Under the pieces are notes generated by a model. That model was not told the origin of the DNA. It worked only from the letters and a program-made list of their open reading frames with translations, and searched no databases. The position numbers and the translations under genes were made by a program. From Mycobacterium sp. DL99 (GTDB taxonomy: Bacteria; Actinomycetota; Actinomycetes; Mycobacteriales; Mycobacteriaceae), in the NCBI RefSeq assembly GCF_004762045.1, contig NZ_SJOM01000007.1, positions 5,445,798-5,509,797 on the forward strand: a stretch of DNA of 64,000 nucleotides, written 5' to 3'. Of this stretch, positions 17,939-25,798 are shown in pieces (position 1 is the stretch's first letter; every line of letters begins with the position of its first letter).

Positions 17939-18416
17939 ATTTCCATTGTGCGGAGTACACAGAGTGTTGTCACGGAGTTCATATGGAGTTCTAAGGGAAT
18001 GCTGTTTCTATGATTCCCCTATGACTCTCGTCACGTTCGTGACCAGTGGTGATCTAGATCAAACACATTGCGATACATACAGATTCAAACGAGTAGGTGA
18101 ACAATTGGTGCCGCCTGCAACCATTTGTTGAATGGTTTGCCCTGCGCACCAGGCATATTCATGCAGCTCGATACTTCGCCGAAACATTTGGGTTCTCTAT
18201 GCATGGCCCAAACTTCCTTGCACGCGCTCACAGCGATAAATACTCTCGCCCACAGTAATTGGGTGTTGCCGAGCTACAACTGAGCCATAAGTCGACTTGT
18301 GTCGCACTGTGCTCCAACACCTTTCGAAGTTGTTTACCGACAACGACGTCAATAACTTTGTGCGGGTCCGCAACGAGGCGGGTCCGCGCATCACCAACTC
18401 CAGACGGAGGCGCGCC
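17939..18416. promoter_or_regulatory. 478-bp low-GC divergent regulatory region, trcR / SulP-carbonic anhydrase
   Basis: No gene is evident. The region is visibly richer in A and T than anything around it. It carries two neighbouring palindromes: GTCACG-TT-CGTGAC at 18030-18043 and the perfect 12-mer TGATCTAGATCA at 18050-18061, whose GTGAT-N4-ATCAA core resembles an FNR/CRP-superfamily half-site pair. A further perfect 10-mer, AAGTCGACTT, is at 18289-18298. These are candidate sites for TrcR, a CRP/FNR-like factor or both, controlling divergent transcription. Confidence 0.5.
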
Positions 18417-20582
18417 ATGCAGCAAACCACCCAACTCGCCGAACGGGCCCGGGCCGTTCTGCGGTACGACGTACCCGCCTCCCTGGTGGTCTTCCTGGTC
18501 GCCCTGCCGTTGTCGTTGGGTATCGCCGTTGCCTCCGGCGCTCCGGTACTGGCCGGCATCATCGCCGCCATCGTCGGCGGCATCATCGCCGGAGCCCTGG
18601 GCGGATCGCCGCTTCAGGTCAGCGGGCCCGCGGCCGGGCTGACAGTCGTGGTGGCCGGACTGATCTCACAGTTCGGCTGGGCGGTCACCTGCGCCATCAC
18701 GGTGTGCGCGGGCGTGCTGCAGGTGCTGTTCGGCCTGAGCCGGGTGGCGCGCGCCGCACTGGCAATCTCCCCCGTCGTCGTGCACGCGATGCTGGCCGGC
18801 ATCGGCATCACCATCGCGCTGCAGCAGATCCACGTGCTGCTCGGCGGCAGCTCCAACAGCTCGGCCTGGGCCAACGTCGCAGAACTGCCAGGTCAGCTGG
18901 TCAACGCCCACGGTCACGGCGTCATCCTGGGCGCACTGGTGATCGCGATCCTGGTGGCGTGGCGTTGGGCACCGGCAGCGGTGAAGAAGGTGCCCGGCCC
19001 GCTGGTGGCCATCGTCGGCGTCACCGCGCTGTCGCTGCTGGCCCCGTTCAGTGACGTCACCCGCATCCAGATCAACGGCTCGCTGCTGGACGCGCTGGCC
19101 CTGCCCAGCCTGCCCGACGGCAACTGGAGCGCGTTCGCCGCCGGTGTGCTCACCGTCGCGCTGATCGCCAGTGTCGAGAGCCTGCTGTCGGCGGTGTCGG
19201 TGGACCGTATGCACACCGGCCCGCGCACCAACTTCGACCGCGAGATGATCGGCCAGGGCGCCGCCAACATCGCTTCCGGCGCCATCGGCGGGCTGCCCGT
19301 CACCGGTGTGATCGTGCGCAGCTCCACCAACGTCGCGGCCGGAGCCCGCACCCGGGCCGCGGCAATCCTGCACGGCGTGTGGATCCTGGCGTTCGCCGTG
19401 CCGTTCGCCGGCCTGGCCCAGATGATCCCGACCGCCGCCCTGGCCGGCCTGCTGATCGTCATCGGCTGCCAGTTGGTCAAGCGCGCGCACATCGAAACAG
19501 CGCGGCGCACAGGTGATCTCGCGGTGTACGCGGTGACCGTGGTCGGCGTGGTGTTCCTCAACCTGCTCGAAGGCGTGCTGATCGGACTGGCACTGGCGGT
19601 CGCACTGACCGTGTGGCGGGTGGTGCGTACCAACATCGTCGCCGAGCCCACCGGTAAGGACACCTGGCGGGTCGCGATCGAGGGCTCCTGCACGTTCCTG
19701 TCCCTGCCGACACTGACCAGCGCGCTGGCGCAGGTGCCGTCGGGTACGGCGGTGACCGTCGAGCTGTCGGTCGACTTCATCGACCACGCCGCCCACGAGA
19801 CCATCGAAGAATGGCAGCGCCAGCACGTGGCCACCGGTGGCACGGTCGACATCCACGACGTCGGTGTGGTCGAGATGGGTAGCGCCGTCACCGGTCCGCC
19901 GATGCGGGGCTTCACACCGTTCGACAAACGCTCCGGCGTGGTGCCGTGGAGTTCCTGGCAGCGCGAGGAGTCGGCTTCGGTACTCCACGGCCTGGCCGCC
20001 TATCACCGTCGCACCGCCCCGATGCTGCGCCCGCACATGCAGGAACTGGCGCATGCGCAGCGGCCCGAGACGCTGTTCCTCACGTGCGCCGATTCGCGGG
20101 TGGTGCCCAACGTCATCACCAGCAGCGGTCCGGGAGACCTGTTCACGGTGCGCAATGTCGGCAACATGGTGCCGGCCGGCCAGGCGGACGCCTCGATCGA
20201 AGCGGCCATCGCGTTCGCGGTGGACAAGCTCAACGTCTCCTCGATCGTGGTGTGCGGACATTCCAGCTGCGGCGCGATGACCGCGATGATGGGTAAGACC
20301 GACGCGGGCGACAAACACCTGGAATCCTGGCTGGCCCATGGCAATCCATCCGTCGATGCATTCGATGAGGGTCGTCACCCGGTGGCGCTGTCGGCGGCTG
20401 AGGCAGGCTTCGGCACGGTGGATCAGCTGTCGATGGTCAACATCGCAGTCCAGGTGCAGACCCTGCAGGCACATCCATTGGCGCGACGGGTCAACGTGAT
20501 CGGCCTGTTCTACGACATCGCCAGCGCCGGCGTGCTGCGGGTGACGCCGACGCACGTCGAGACCCTCGCCGACGCCGCATAA
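18417..20582 (+). CDS. SulP-family anion transporter fused to a beta-carbonic anhydrase
   Basis: This 721-residue fusion starts at ATG 18417, preceded by GGAGG. A longer frame from 18297 lacks a ribosome site. Residues about 15-400 are a SulP/SLC26 transporter domain with 10 or more membrane segments (SGPAAGLTVVVAGLISQ is typical). A short STAS-like segment follows at about 420-490. The C-terminal 200 residues are a beta-class carbonic anhydrase. Its zinc ligands are Cys557, His615 and Cys618, with Asp559 and Arg561 in CADSR and HSSCGAM. The architecture equals M. tuberculosis Rv3273 as I recall. It probably couples bicarbonate transport to CO2 hydration at the membrane. Confidence 0.92.
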   Translation: MQQTTQLAERARAVLRYDVPASLVVFLVALPLSLGIAVASGAPVLAGIIAAIVGGIIAGALGGSPLQVSGPAAGLTVVVAGLISQFGWAVTCAITVCAGVLQVLFGLSRVARAALAISPVVVHAMLAGIGITIALQQIHVLLGGSSNSSAWANVAELPGQLVNAHGHGVILGALVIAILVAWRWAPAAVKKVPGPLVAIVGVTALSLLAPFSDVTRIQINGSLLDALALPSLPDGNWSAFAAGVLTVALIASVESLLSAVSVDRMHTGPRTNFDREMIGQGAANIASGAIGGLPVTGVIVRSSTNVAAGARTRAAAILHGVWILAFAVPFAGLAQMIPTAALAGLLIVIGCQLVKRAHIETARRTGDLAVYAVTVVGVVFLNLLEGVLIGLALAVALTVWRVVRTNIVAEPTGKDTWRVAIEGSCTFLSLPTLTSALAQVPSGTAVTVELSVDFIDHAAHETIEEWQRQHVATGGTVDIHDVGVVEMGSAVTGPPMRGFTPFDKRSGVVPWSSWQREESASVLHGLAAYHRRTAPMLRPHMQELAHAQRPETLFLTCADSRVVPNVITSSGPGDLFTVRNVGNMVPAGQADASIEAAIAFAVDKLNVSSIVVCGHSSCGAMTAMMGKTDAGDKHLESWLAHGNPSVDAFDEGRHPVALSAAEAGFGTVDQLSMVNIAVQVQTLQAHPLARRVNVIGLFYDIASAGVLRVTPTHVETLADAA

Positions 20583-20589
20583 CTCAGCA

Positions 20590-20630
20590 CCGCGAGCGGC
20601 ATGTCAGGGAGCAGACACACCCGCTCGCGG
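20590..20630. terminator. Hairpin between convergent SulP-CA and htpX genes
   Basis: Arms CCGCGAGCGG (20590-20599) and CCGCTCGCGG (20621-20630) are perfect ten-base complements separated by a 21-base loop. The hairpin begins eight bases after the SulP-CA stop and ends 16 bases short of the htpX stop, so it can terminate both transcripts. Confidence 0.7.
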
Positions 20631-20646
20631 GGCAAAAGCAGAGAGG

Positions 20647-21522
20647 TCAGTAGTGGCCCGGGCCGCGGCCGGCCATGTCCTCCAGGCGGCGGATCCGGTC
20701 GTCGATCGGCGGGTGCGTCGAGAACAGCTTGCCGATGCGCTCGCCGGCCCGGAACGGGCTGGCGATCATCAGATGCGCCTGGTCGGCCAACTGGGGCTGC
20801 GGGGGCAGCGGCGCCGCCTCGACCCCACCGGAGATCTTGCGCAGCGCCGAGGCCAATGCCAGTGGGTCACCGGTCAATTCGGCACCGGACTGATCGGCCT
20901 GATACTCACGCGAACGCGACACCGCCAGCCTCACCACGGTGGCCGCGATGGGACCCAGCAGCGAAACCAGAAGCATGGCAAGAGGATTGGTGCCCTCACG
21001 GTTGCCGCCGAACATTCCCGCGAACATGGCCATGTTGGCCAGGGCGGTGATCACCGACGCCATCGCGCCCGCCACACACGAGATCAGGATGTCGCGGTTG
21101 TAGACGTGCGAAAGCTCATGGCCGAGAACCGCACGTAGTTCACGCTCGTTGAGGAGCTGCAGAATGCCGGTGGTACAGCACACCGCGGCATTGCGCGGAT
21201 TCCGTCCGGTGGCGAACGCATTCGGGTTCGCGGTGTCGGAGATGTACAGGCGCGGCATCGGCTGATGCGCCGTGGTGGCCAACTCCCGCACAATCCGGTA
21301 GATCTCGGGCGCCTGTACCTCGGTGATCGGCTGGGCGTGCATGGCGCGCAGCGCCATCTTGTCGCTGTTGAAATACACGTAGGCGTTCATGCCGACGGCG
21401 AACAGCACGGCCAGGTACATCACGTTGCGGCCGAACAACGAACCGACGAACACGATAAATGCCGACATTCCGACCAGCAGGAAGAATGTCTTGATCCGGT
21501 TCGCGTGCGGGTTCCACGTCAT
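20647..21522 (-). CDS. htpX: HtpX-type membrane zinc metalloprotease (M48B)
   Basis: This 291-residue membrane protease is thought to degrade misfolded membrane proteins. The zinc-binding HELSH is at residues 135-139, with the third ligand, Glu, in SREYQADQSGAEL further on. Two hydrophobic segments lie at about 12-32 and 36-50, and further ones at about 150-195 surround the catalytic domain. GSLFGRNVMYLAVL is typical of mycobacterial HtpX. It follows grcC1 on the same strand with a 74-base gap, the arrangement I recall for Rv0562-Rv0563. Confidence 0.95.
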   Translation of the reverse strand: MTWNPHANRIKTFFLLVGMSAFIVFVGSLFGRNVMYLAVLFAVGMNAYVYFNSDKMALRAMHAQPITEVQAPEIYRIVRELATTAHQPMPRLYISDTANPNAFATGRNPRNAAVCCTTGILQLLNERELRAVLGHELSHVYNRDILISCVAGAMASVITALANMAMFAGMFGGNREGTNPLAMLLVSLLGPIAATVVRLAVSRSREYQADQSGAELTGDPLALASALRKISGGVEAAPLPPQPQLADQAHLMIASPFRAGERIGKLFSTHPPIDDRIRRLEDMAGRGPGHY

Positions 21523-21596
21523 CGCAGTTTCCTCCTAGGCAACTACTCGGCAACCATCGCTGATTAAACGCTCAGTTACCGCCCGTGGTTCCGGAA

Positions 21597-22604
21597 TCAG
21601 CCGTGACGATTGACCGTGTAGTCCACGAGAGTGGCCAGCGCGTCGCGCCCCGGCCCGGCCGGAAGGTCTGCCAACACGTCGCGAGCCTGCGCCGCGTACT
21701 CGGCCACGGTCTCCTTGGCGCGTGCCATACCGGTCGACCGCCGCAGCAGCGTCAGCGCCTCGGCGACGTCCTCATCGCGCTCGACCGGGCCGGCCAGCAA
21801 CTCACGCAACCGGTCCGAGTCCGGGCCCGAGTCGCGCAGCGCGTAGAGCACCGGCAGGGTGTGCACGCCCTCACGCAGGTCAGTGCCCGGGACCTTGCCC
21901 GATTCGTCGGGATCGCTGTCGATGTCGATGATGTCGTCGGAGATCTGGAAGGCGGTGCCCACGATGCCGCCCAACCGGTGGAGCCGGTCGATCTGGTCGG
22001 CGTCGGCCCCCGAGAACGTCGCGCCGAACCGCCCCGAGGCGGCGATCAGGCACGCGGTCTTCTCGTAGACCACTTTGAGGTAGTGGTCCACGGAGTCGAC
22101 ATGCTCGGCCGCGCCGCGGGTCTCGCGCATCTGACCGGTCACCAGTTGCGCGAATGTGTCAGCAATCACACGCACCGCGTCGGGCCCGAGCAGTGAAACC
22201 AGCCGCGAGGCCGTGGCGAACAGGTAGTCGCCGGCCAGGATGGCGATGTTGTTACCCCAGCGGGCGTTTGCGCTGGGCGCCCCGCGTCGCATCTGGGCCT
22301 CGTCCATCACGTCGTCGTGATACAGCGTGGCCAGGTGCACCAGCTCGATCACCGCAGCCGCGATCGCGACCTCGGGATCGTCGGGCCGGGGGCCCAGGGA
22401 CGCCGAGAGCACGGTGAACAGCGGGCGGAACCGTTTTCCGCCGGCCTGGAACAGGTGCTGGACTGCCTCGGCCATGAGCTCATCGGCTTTGCCGAGCTCA
22501 TCAGACATCAGTTGTTCGATCCTGGCGACGCTGTCCCGGACGTCGGCGGCGAACGCCGCGTCCCCGAAATCAACGCCTGCCACCACAGTCGCTGGTGTCC
22601 TCAT
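21597..22604 (-). CDS. grcC1: Polyprenyl diphosphate synthase GrcC1
   Basis: This is a 335-residue all-trans prenyltransferase that condenses isopentenyl diphosphate onto an allylic primer. The first aspartate-rich motif DDVMD is at residues 97-101, and the second, DDIID, is near residue 225. GGKRFRP at about 55-61 binds substrate diphosphate. The open frame runs 178 codons further upstream, antisense to menJ. ATG 22604 gives exactly the length I recall for M. tuberculosis Rv0562. The divergent neighbour menJ acts on the menaquinone side chain, so making the long prenyl tail of menaquinone is the likely job. The chain length cannot be read with confidence from sequence. Confidence 0.93.
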   Translation of the reverse strand: MRTPATVVAGVDFGDAAFAADVRDSVARIEQLMSDELGKADELMAEAVQHLFQAGGKRFRPLFTVLSASLGPRPDDPEVAIAAAVIELVHLATLYHDDVMDEAQMRRGAPSANARWGNNIAILAGDYLFATASRLVSLLGPDAVRVIADTFAQLVTGQMRETRGAAEHVDSVDHYLKVVYEKTACLIAASGRFGATFSGADADQIDRLHRLGGIVGTAFQISDDIIDIDSDPDESGKVPGTDLREGVHTLPVLYALRDSGPDSDRLRELLAGPVERDEDVAEALTLLRRSTGMARAKETVAEYAAQARDVLADLPAGPGRDALATLVDYTVNRHG

Positions 22605-22625
22605 TCGTCCAACATACTGGGAGCA
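22605..22625. promoter_or_regulatory. Twenty-one-base divergent spacer with overlapping -10 elements
   Basis: Only 21 bases separate the grcC1 and menJ start codons. On the minus strand TATGTT (22616-22611) lies six bases before the grcC1 ATG, the spacing expected for a leaderless mRNA. On the plus strand CATACT (22613-22618) overlaps it and lies seven bases before the menJ ATG. The two -10-like boxes share six bases, so simultaneous initiation in both directions should be mutually exclusive. Confidence 0.45.
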
Positions 22626-23846
22626 ATGGATATCAAGGCAGACGTGGTCGTCGTCGGCGCGGGACCGGCCGGGTCGGCGGCCGCCGCATGGGCGGCTCGC
22701 GCCGGTCGCGACGTGCAGGTGGTCGACGCGGCACAGTTCCCCCGGGACAAGTCCTGCGGCGACGGGCTGACGCCGCGGGCCGTTGCCGAGCTGGAGCGGC
22801 TCGGCATGGGCCCGTGGCTCGACACCCGGATCCGGCACCACGGCCTGCGGCTGTCGGGATTCGGCGCCGACGTCGAAGTCCCGTGGCCCGGGCCGTCGTT
22901 CCCGTCCACCGGAAGTGCGGTCCCACGCACCGAGCTCGACGACCGGATCCGCTCGGTCGCCGCCGACGACGGTGCGAAGATGCGCCTGGGCGCCAAAGTC
23001 GTTGGAGTGAATTACGACTCGCGTGGGCGGGTCGAATCCGTACAGCTCGACGACGGCGCCACGATCGGTTGCACGCACCTGATCGTGGCCGACGGGGCCC
23101 GCTCCACCCTGGGCCGCGTGCTGGGCCGCACCTGGCACAAGGAAACCGTCTACGGCACCGCGATCCGCGGCTACATCGCCTCACCGCGCGCCAACGAGCC
23201 GTGGATCACCTCGCATCTGGAGCTGCGCTCCCCCGAGGGCCAGGTGCTGCCCGGCTACGGCTGGATCTTCCCGCTGGGCAACGGTGAGGTGAACATCGGC
23301 GTGGGCGCCCTGGCGACGGCCAAACGTCCCGCCCACGCCGCGCTGCGGTCGCTGCTGTCGTACTACACCGAGCTGCGCCGCGAGGAATGGGGATTTACCG
23401 GGGAGCCGCGGGCCGCATTGTCGGCGCTGTTGCCGATGGGCGGCGCGGTGTCCGGGGTGGCCGGGCCCAACTGGATGCTGGTCGGCGATGCAGCGGCGTG
23501 CGTCAACCCGCTCAACGGCGAAGGTATCGACTACGGGCTGGAAACCGGCCGGCTGGCGGCCGAACTGCTGGGGTCCGGCGACTATTCACACGCCTGGCCC
23601 GCACTACTGCAGGACCACTACGCCCAGGGGTTCTCGATCGCCCGAAGGCTGGCCCTGCTACTCACGCTGCCCCGGTTCCTACCGGCCTCCGGCCCGCTGG
23701 CGATCCGCTCGTCGTTCCTGATGAACATCGCCGTGCGGGTGATGGGCAACCTCGTGACCGAGGAGGACGACGACTGGGTCGCACGAGTGTGGCGCACGGC
23801 CGGGCTCGCCTCGCGCCGACTCGATCAGCGCAAGCCGTTCAGCTGA
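22626..23846 (+). CDS. menJ: Menaquinone reductase MenJ (geranylgeranyl reductase family)
   Basis: This 406-residue FAD enzyme saturates one double bond of the menaquinone side chain (the beta-isoprene unit), giving MK-9(II-H2) in M. tuberculosis. The N-terminal FAD-binding GAGPAGSAAA motif lies at about residues 11-20. PRDKSCGDGLTPRAV is the geranylgeranyl reductase signature, and the second FAD contact, VGDAAACVNPLNGEGI, lies at about residues 287-302. The start at ATG 22626 and the length match Rv0561c as I recall. It is divergent from grcC1, with starts 21 bases apart. The protein probably associates with the membrane through its C-terminal helices. Confidence 0.93.
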   Translation: MDIKADVVVVGAGPAGSAAAAWAARAGRDVQVVDAAQFPRDKSCGDGLTPRAVAELERLGMGPWLDTRIRHHGLRLSGFGADVEVPWPGPSFPSTGSAVPRTELDDRIRSVAADDGAKMRLGAKVVGVNYDSRGRVESVQLDDGATIGCTHLIVADGARSTLGRVLGRTWHKETVYGTAIRGYIASPRANEPWITSHLELRSPEGQVLPGYGWIFPLGNGEVNIGVGALATAKRPAHAALRSLLSYYTELRREEWGFTGEPRAALSALLPMGGAVSGVAGPNWMLVGDAAACVNPLNGEGIDYGLETGRLAAELLGSGDYSHAWPALLQDHYAQGFSIARRLALLLTLPRFLPASGPLAIRSSFLMNIAVRVMGNLVTEEDDDWVARVWRTAGLASRRLDQRKPFS

Positions 23847-23852
23847 TCGCGG

Positions 23853-24335
23853 TCAATTGCGGTTGAGCATCCAGATCCGGGCGGACAGCGCCGTCGCGAA
23901 GGCACACCACAGCGGATAGGGCGCCAGCGCCGCGCCCGACGCGCCCTGCGCCTGCACCGCCCGGCGGGTCAGGTCGGCGCTGCTGCCGGTCAGCACGGCG
24001 GCGGTGACGGCCGCGGCGCCGAGTTGGCGGCGGGAGAAGAACACCCATGACCATGCGGCGTTGACGGCGAGGTTGCCGGCCAATGCCACCGTGTGGGCGC
24101 GGGCCTGATCCTGATGCCCGTCGGTGCGCAGCCGGTCGATCGTGCGGGCCGACACCACCGCGATACCGGCGTACAGGATCGGCCAGACGATCGGAAAGGC
24201 TTGTCGCGGAGGCTGAAACGACGGCTTGCGCAAGGACTCGTACCAGTTCGACTGCGCAGGCCCGCTGGCCAGCCCGCCGACGAGTGCGGTGGTCAATGCC
24301 GCAGTGGCCGTCTTGGCCAGGGTGATCGGTCGCAT
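23853..24335 (-). CDS. TspO/MBR-family membrane protein
   Basis: This 160-residue five-helix membrane protein resembles the tryptophan-rich sensory protein/benzodiazepine receptor family. Family hallmarks visible are NWYESLRKPSFQPPRQAFPI (loop after TM1), VWPILYAG, and NAAWSWVFF in the third to fourth helix region. The start taken is ATG 24335; the frame extends 12 codons upstream without support. TspO proteins bind porphyrins and are linked to stress and tetrapyrrole handling, the exact role here being unknown. It converges with menJ, with only six bases between the stops. Confidence 0.88.
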   Translation of the reverse strand: MRPITLAKTATAALTTALVGGLASGPAQSNWYESLRKPSFQPPRQAFPIVWPILYAGIAVVSARTIDRLRTDGHQDQARAHTVALAGNLAVNAAWSWVFFSRRQLGAAAVTAAVLTGSSADLTRRAVQAQGASGAALAPYPLWCAFATALSARIWMLNRN

Positions 24336-24469
24336 GCCGATGTGGTTACCCCGATCGGGTGGCGCGCACACCCACGTGCTGCTCGCCGATTTCTACACCC
24401 GGGTCGTGATTCGCGCCTTGAACAACCCTGGCGTAGAAAACGGTGACGATTGAGCAGAACGGCCTAACG

Positions 24470-24751
24470 TCAGCGGTACTCGCACAGGTAGGCGGTCTCG
24501 GTCTCGACGCGCAGCTGGAACTTGCTGTCGGCGGGCACGGTGAACTGAGTGCCGGCCGCGAAGGTCTCCCAATCCTCGCTGCCGGGCAGCTTGACGGTGA
24601 GCGCACCGGAAACCACCCGCATGATCTCGAGCTGGGTGGTGCCGAACTCGTACTCGCCGACGGCCATGACGCCCACGGTCGCGGGCCCCTCCGGCGTCGT
24701 GAAGCCGATCGATGCGACGTCGCCACCGAAGTACTCGTTGACCTTGAACAA
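24470..24751 (-). CDS. ppnP: PpnP-like pyrimidine/purine nucleoside phosphorylase (cupin fold)
   Basis: This is a 93-residue single-domain cupin matching the short DUF1255/PpnP family along its whole length: MFKVNEYFGGDVASIGF opens the protein, GVMAVGEYEFGT and MRVVSGALTVKLPG form the central strands, and it closes with TAYLCEYR. In E. coli, PpnP cleaves many nucleosides with phosphate to release the free base and ribose 1-phosphate. It stands alone, with about 60 bases to the CobW-like gene upstream and about 130 to tspO downstream, all on the minus strand. Confidence 0.88.
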   Translation of the reverse strand: MFKVNEYFGGDVASIGFTTPEGPATVGVMAVGEYEFGTTQLEIMRVVSGALTVKLPGSEDWETFAAGTQFTVPADSKFQLRVETETAYLCEYR

Positions 24752-24812
24752 TGCGGCTCCTTGAAGTCGGGTGAGCGGTCAGAATACCCGGGCGAAAAGC
24801 ACCCGCCACCAG

Positions 24813-25754
24813 CTACACCACGTACTTGAGCACCCCGAGCATCGCGTTCTCGTCGGCCGGCTCACCAGCGCACCGCTCGAGTGCGGCCAGCACTGCCGAC
24901 GTGTCCATCCCGGTGCCGATCAGCACCAACTCGGTGGCACCCGAGCGCCGCTTCTCGAAGCGCAGCGAGCTGCCGACCAGCTGTAGCAGGAAGCTCTGGG
25001 CGCCGAAGTCGACGAAACCTTTGGCGCGGTAGAGCCCAACGGGGCGATCCCGCAGAAACTCCATGAACAAGCGTGGGTTGACCGCGGCATCGGTGCGGAA
25101 CTCGACACTCTGATACTCGGGATGGTCGTGGTCATGCTGGTCGTGCAGCAGCTCGTCGAAGGACAGCTGGGCCTGCGGCGCCCGCTTCGGCGGTTCGATC
25201 AGCATCTCGGGGTCGATGCGGGCAAAGTCGGTGGGCAGCACCGGAACCCGAGGACTGAGCTCGCGGATCCGCGCCAGCAATCCCTCGACGTCGGTGCACG
25301 AGGACGCCTTGTTGAGCACCACCAGATCGGCGACCGGCAGCCCGTGACTCAGGTCGGGTTGCAGTCCGTCGAGGACCAGGGCCAACCCGGCGTAGTGGAA
25401 GCGGGGATCGTCGACCGTGATGATGGTGCGGGCCAGGGAGGCCGGTTCGGCCACACCGCTGGCCTCCACCACGATCAGATCCAGCCGGGGTTTGACGGCG
25501 GCGAGCTTGCCCAGCATCTCGCCCACTTCTTCGCCGTCGACCACACAGCAGATGCACCCGTTGGACAGCGACGCCATCGCATCGACCTGCCCCGCCACCA
25601 GCATGGCGTCGATGTTGACCGCGCCGAAGTCGTTGACCAGCGCACCGATGCGGACCCCACGGCTGTTGCGCAGCAGGTGGTTCAGCAGTGTGGTCTTGCC
25701 TGCGCCCAGGTGCCCGGCGACCGCGAGCACGGGTACGGATCCGGTCGACGTCAC
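24813..25754 (-). CDS. CobW/COG0523-family GTP-binding metallochaperone
   Basis: This 313-residue P-loop GTPase has Walker A GHLGAGKT at 14-21. The metal-binding CxCC motif (Cys67, Cys69, Cys70) lies in NGCICCVVDGE, Walker B/ESGVAEP-like sequence in VVEASGVAEP, and the guanine motif is near VVLNKAS. A His/Asp-rich stretch (HDQHDHDHPEY, about residues 205-215) could bind metal. The C-terminal CobW domain includes YRAKGFVDF. Such proteins deliver Zn, Co or other metals to client enzymes. The client is not obvious here and no Zur box was recognised upstream. The start is GTG 25754. Confidence 0.88.
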   Translation of the reverse strand: MTSTGSVPVLAVAGHLGAGKTTLLNHLLRNSRGVRIGALVNDFGAVNIDAMLVAGQVDAMASLSNGCICCVVDGEEVGEMLGKLAAVKPRLDLIVVEASGVAEPASLARTIITVDDPRFHYAGLALVLDGLQPDLSHGLPVADLVVLNKASSCTDVEGLLARIRELSPRVPVLPTDFARIDPEMLIEPPKRAPQAQLSFDELLHDQHDHDHPEYQSVEFRTDAAVNPRLFMEFLRDRPVGLYRAKGFVDFGAQSFLLQLVGSSLRFEKRRSGATELVLIGTGMDTSAVLAALERCAGEPADENAMLGVLKYVV

Positions 25755-25798
25755 CGGGCCATCGTAGGGTTATTGGGAATGGTTTTCATCTGAGCAGG

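Noticed and set aside
18666..20555. Long minus-strand open frame (629 codons) opposite the SulP-carbonic anhydrase gene
   Set aside because: Same reason: composition typical of an antisense shadow (His, Asp, Gln and Gly rich), no start signal, and the plus-strand gene is unambiguous.
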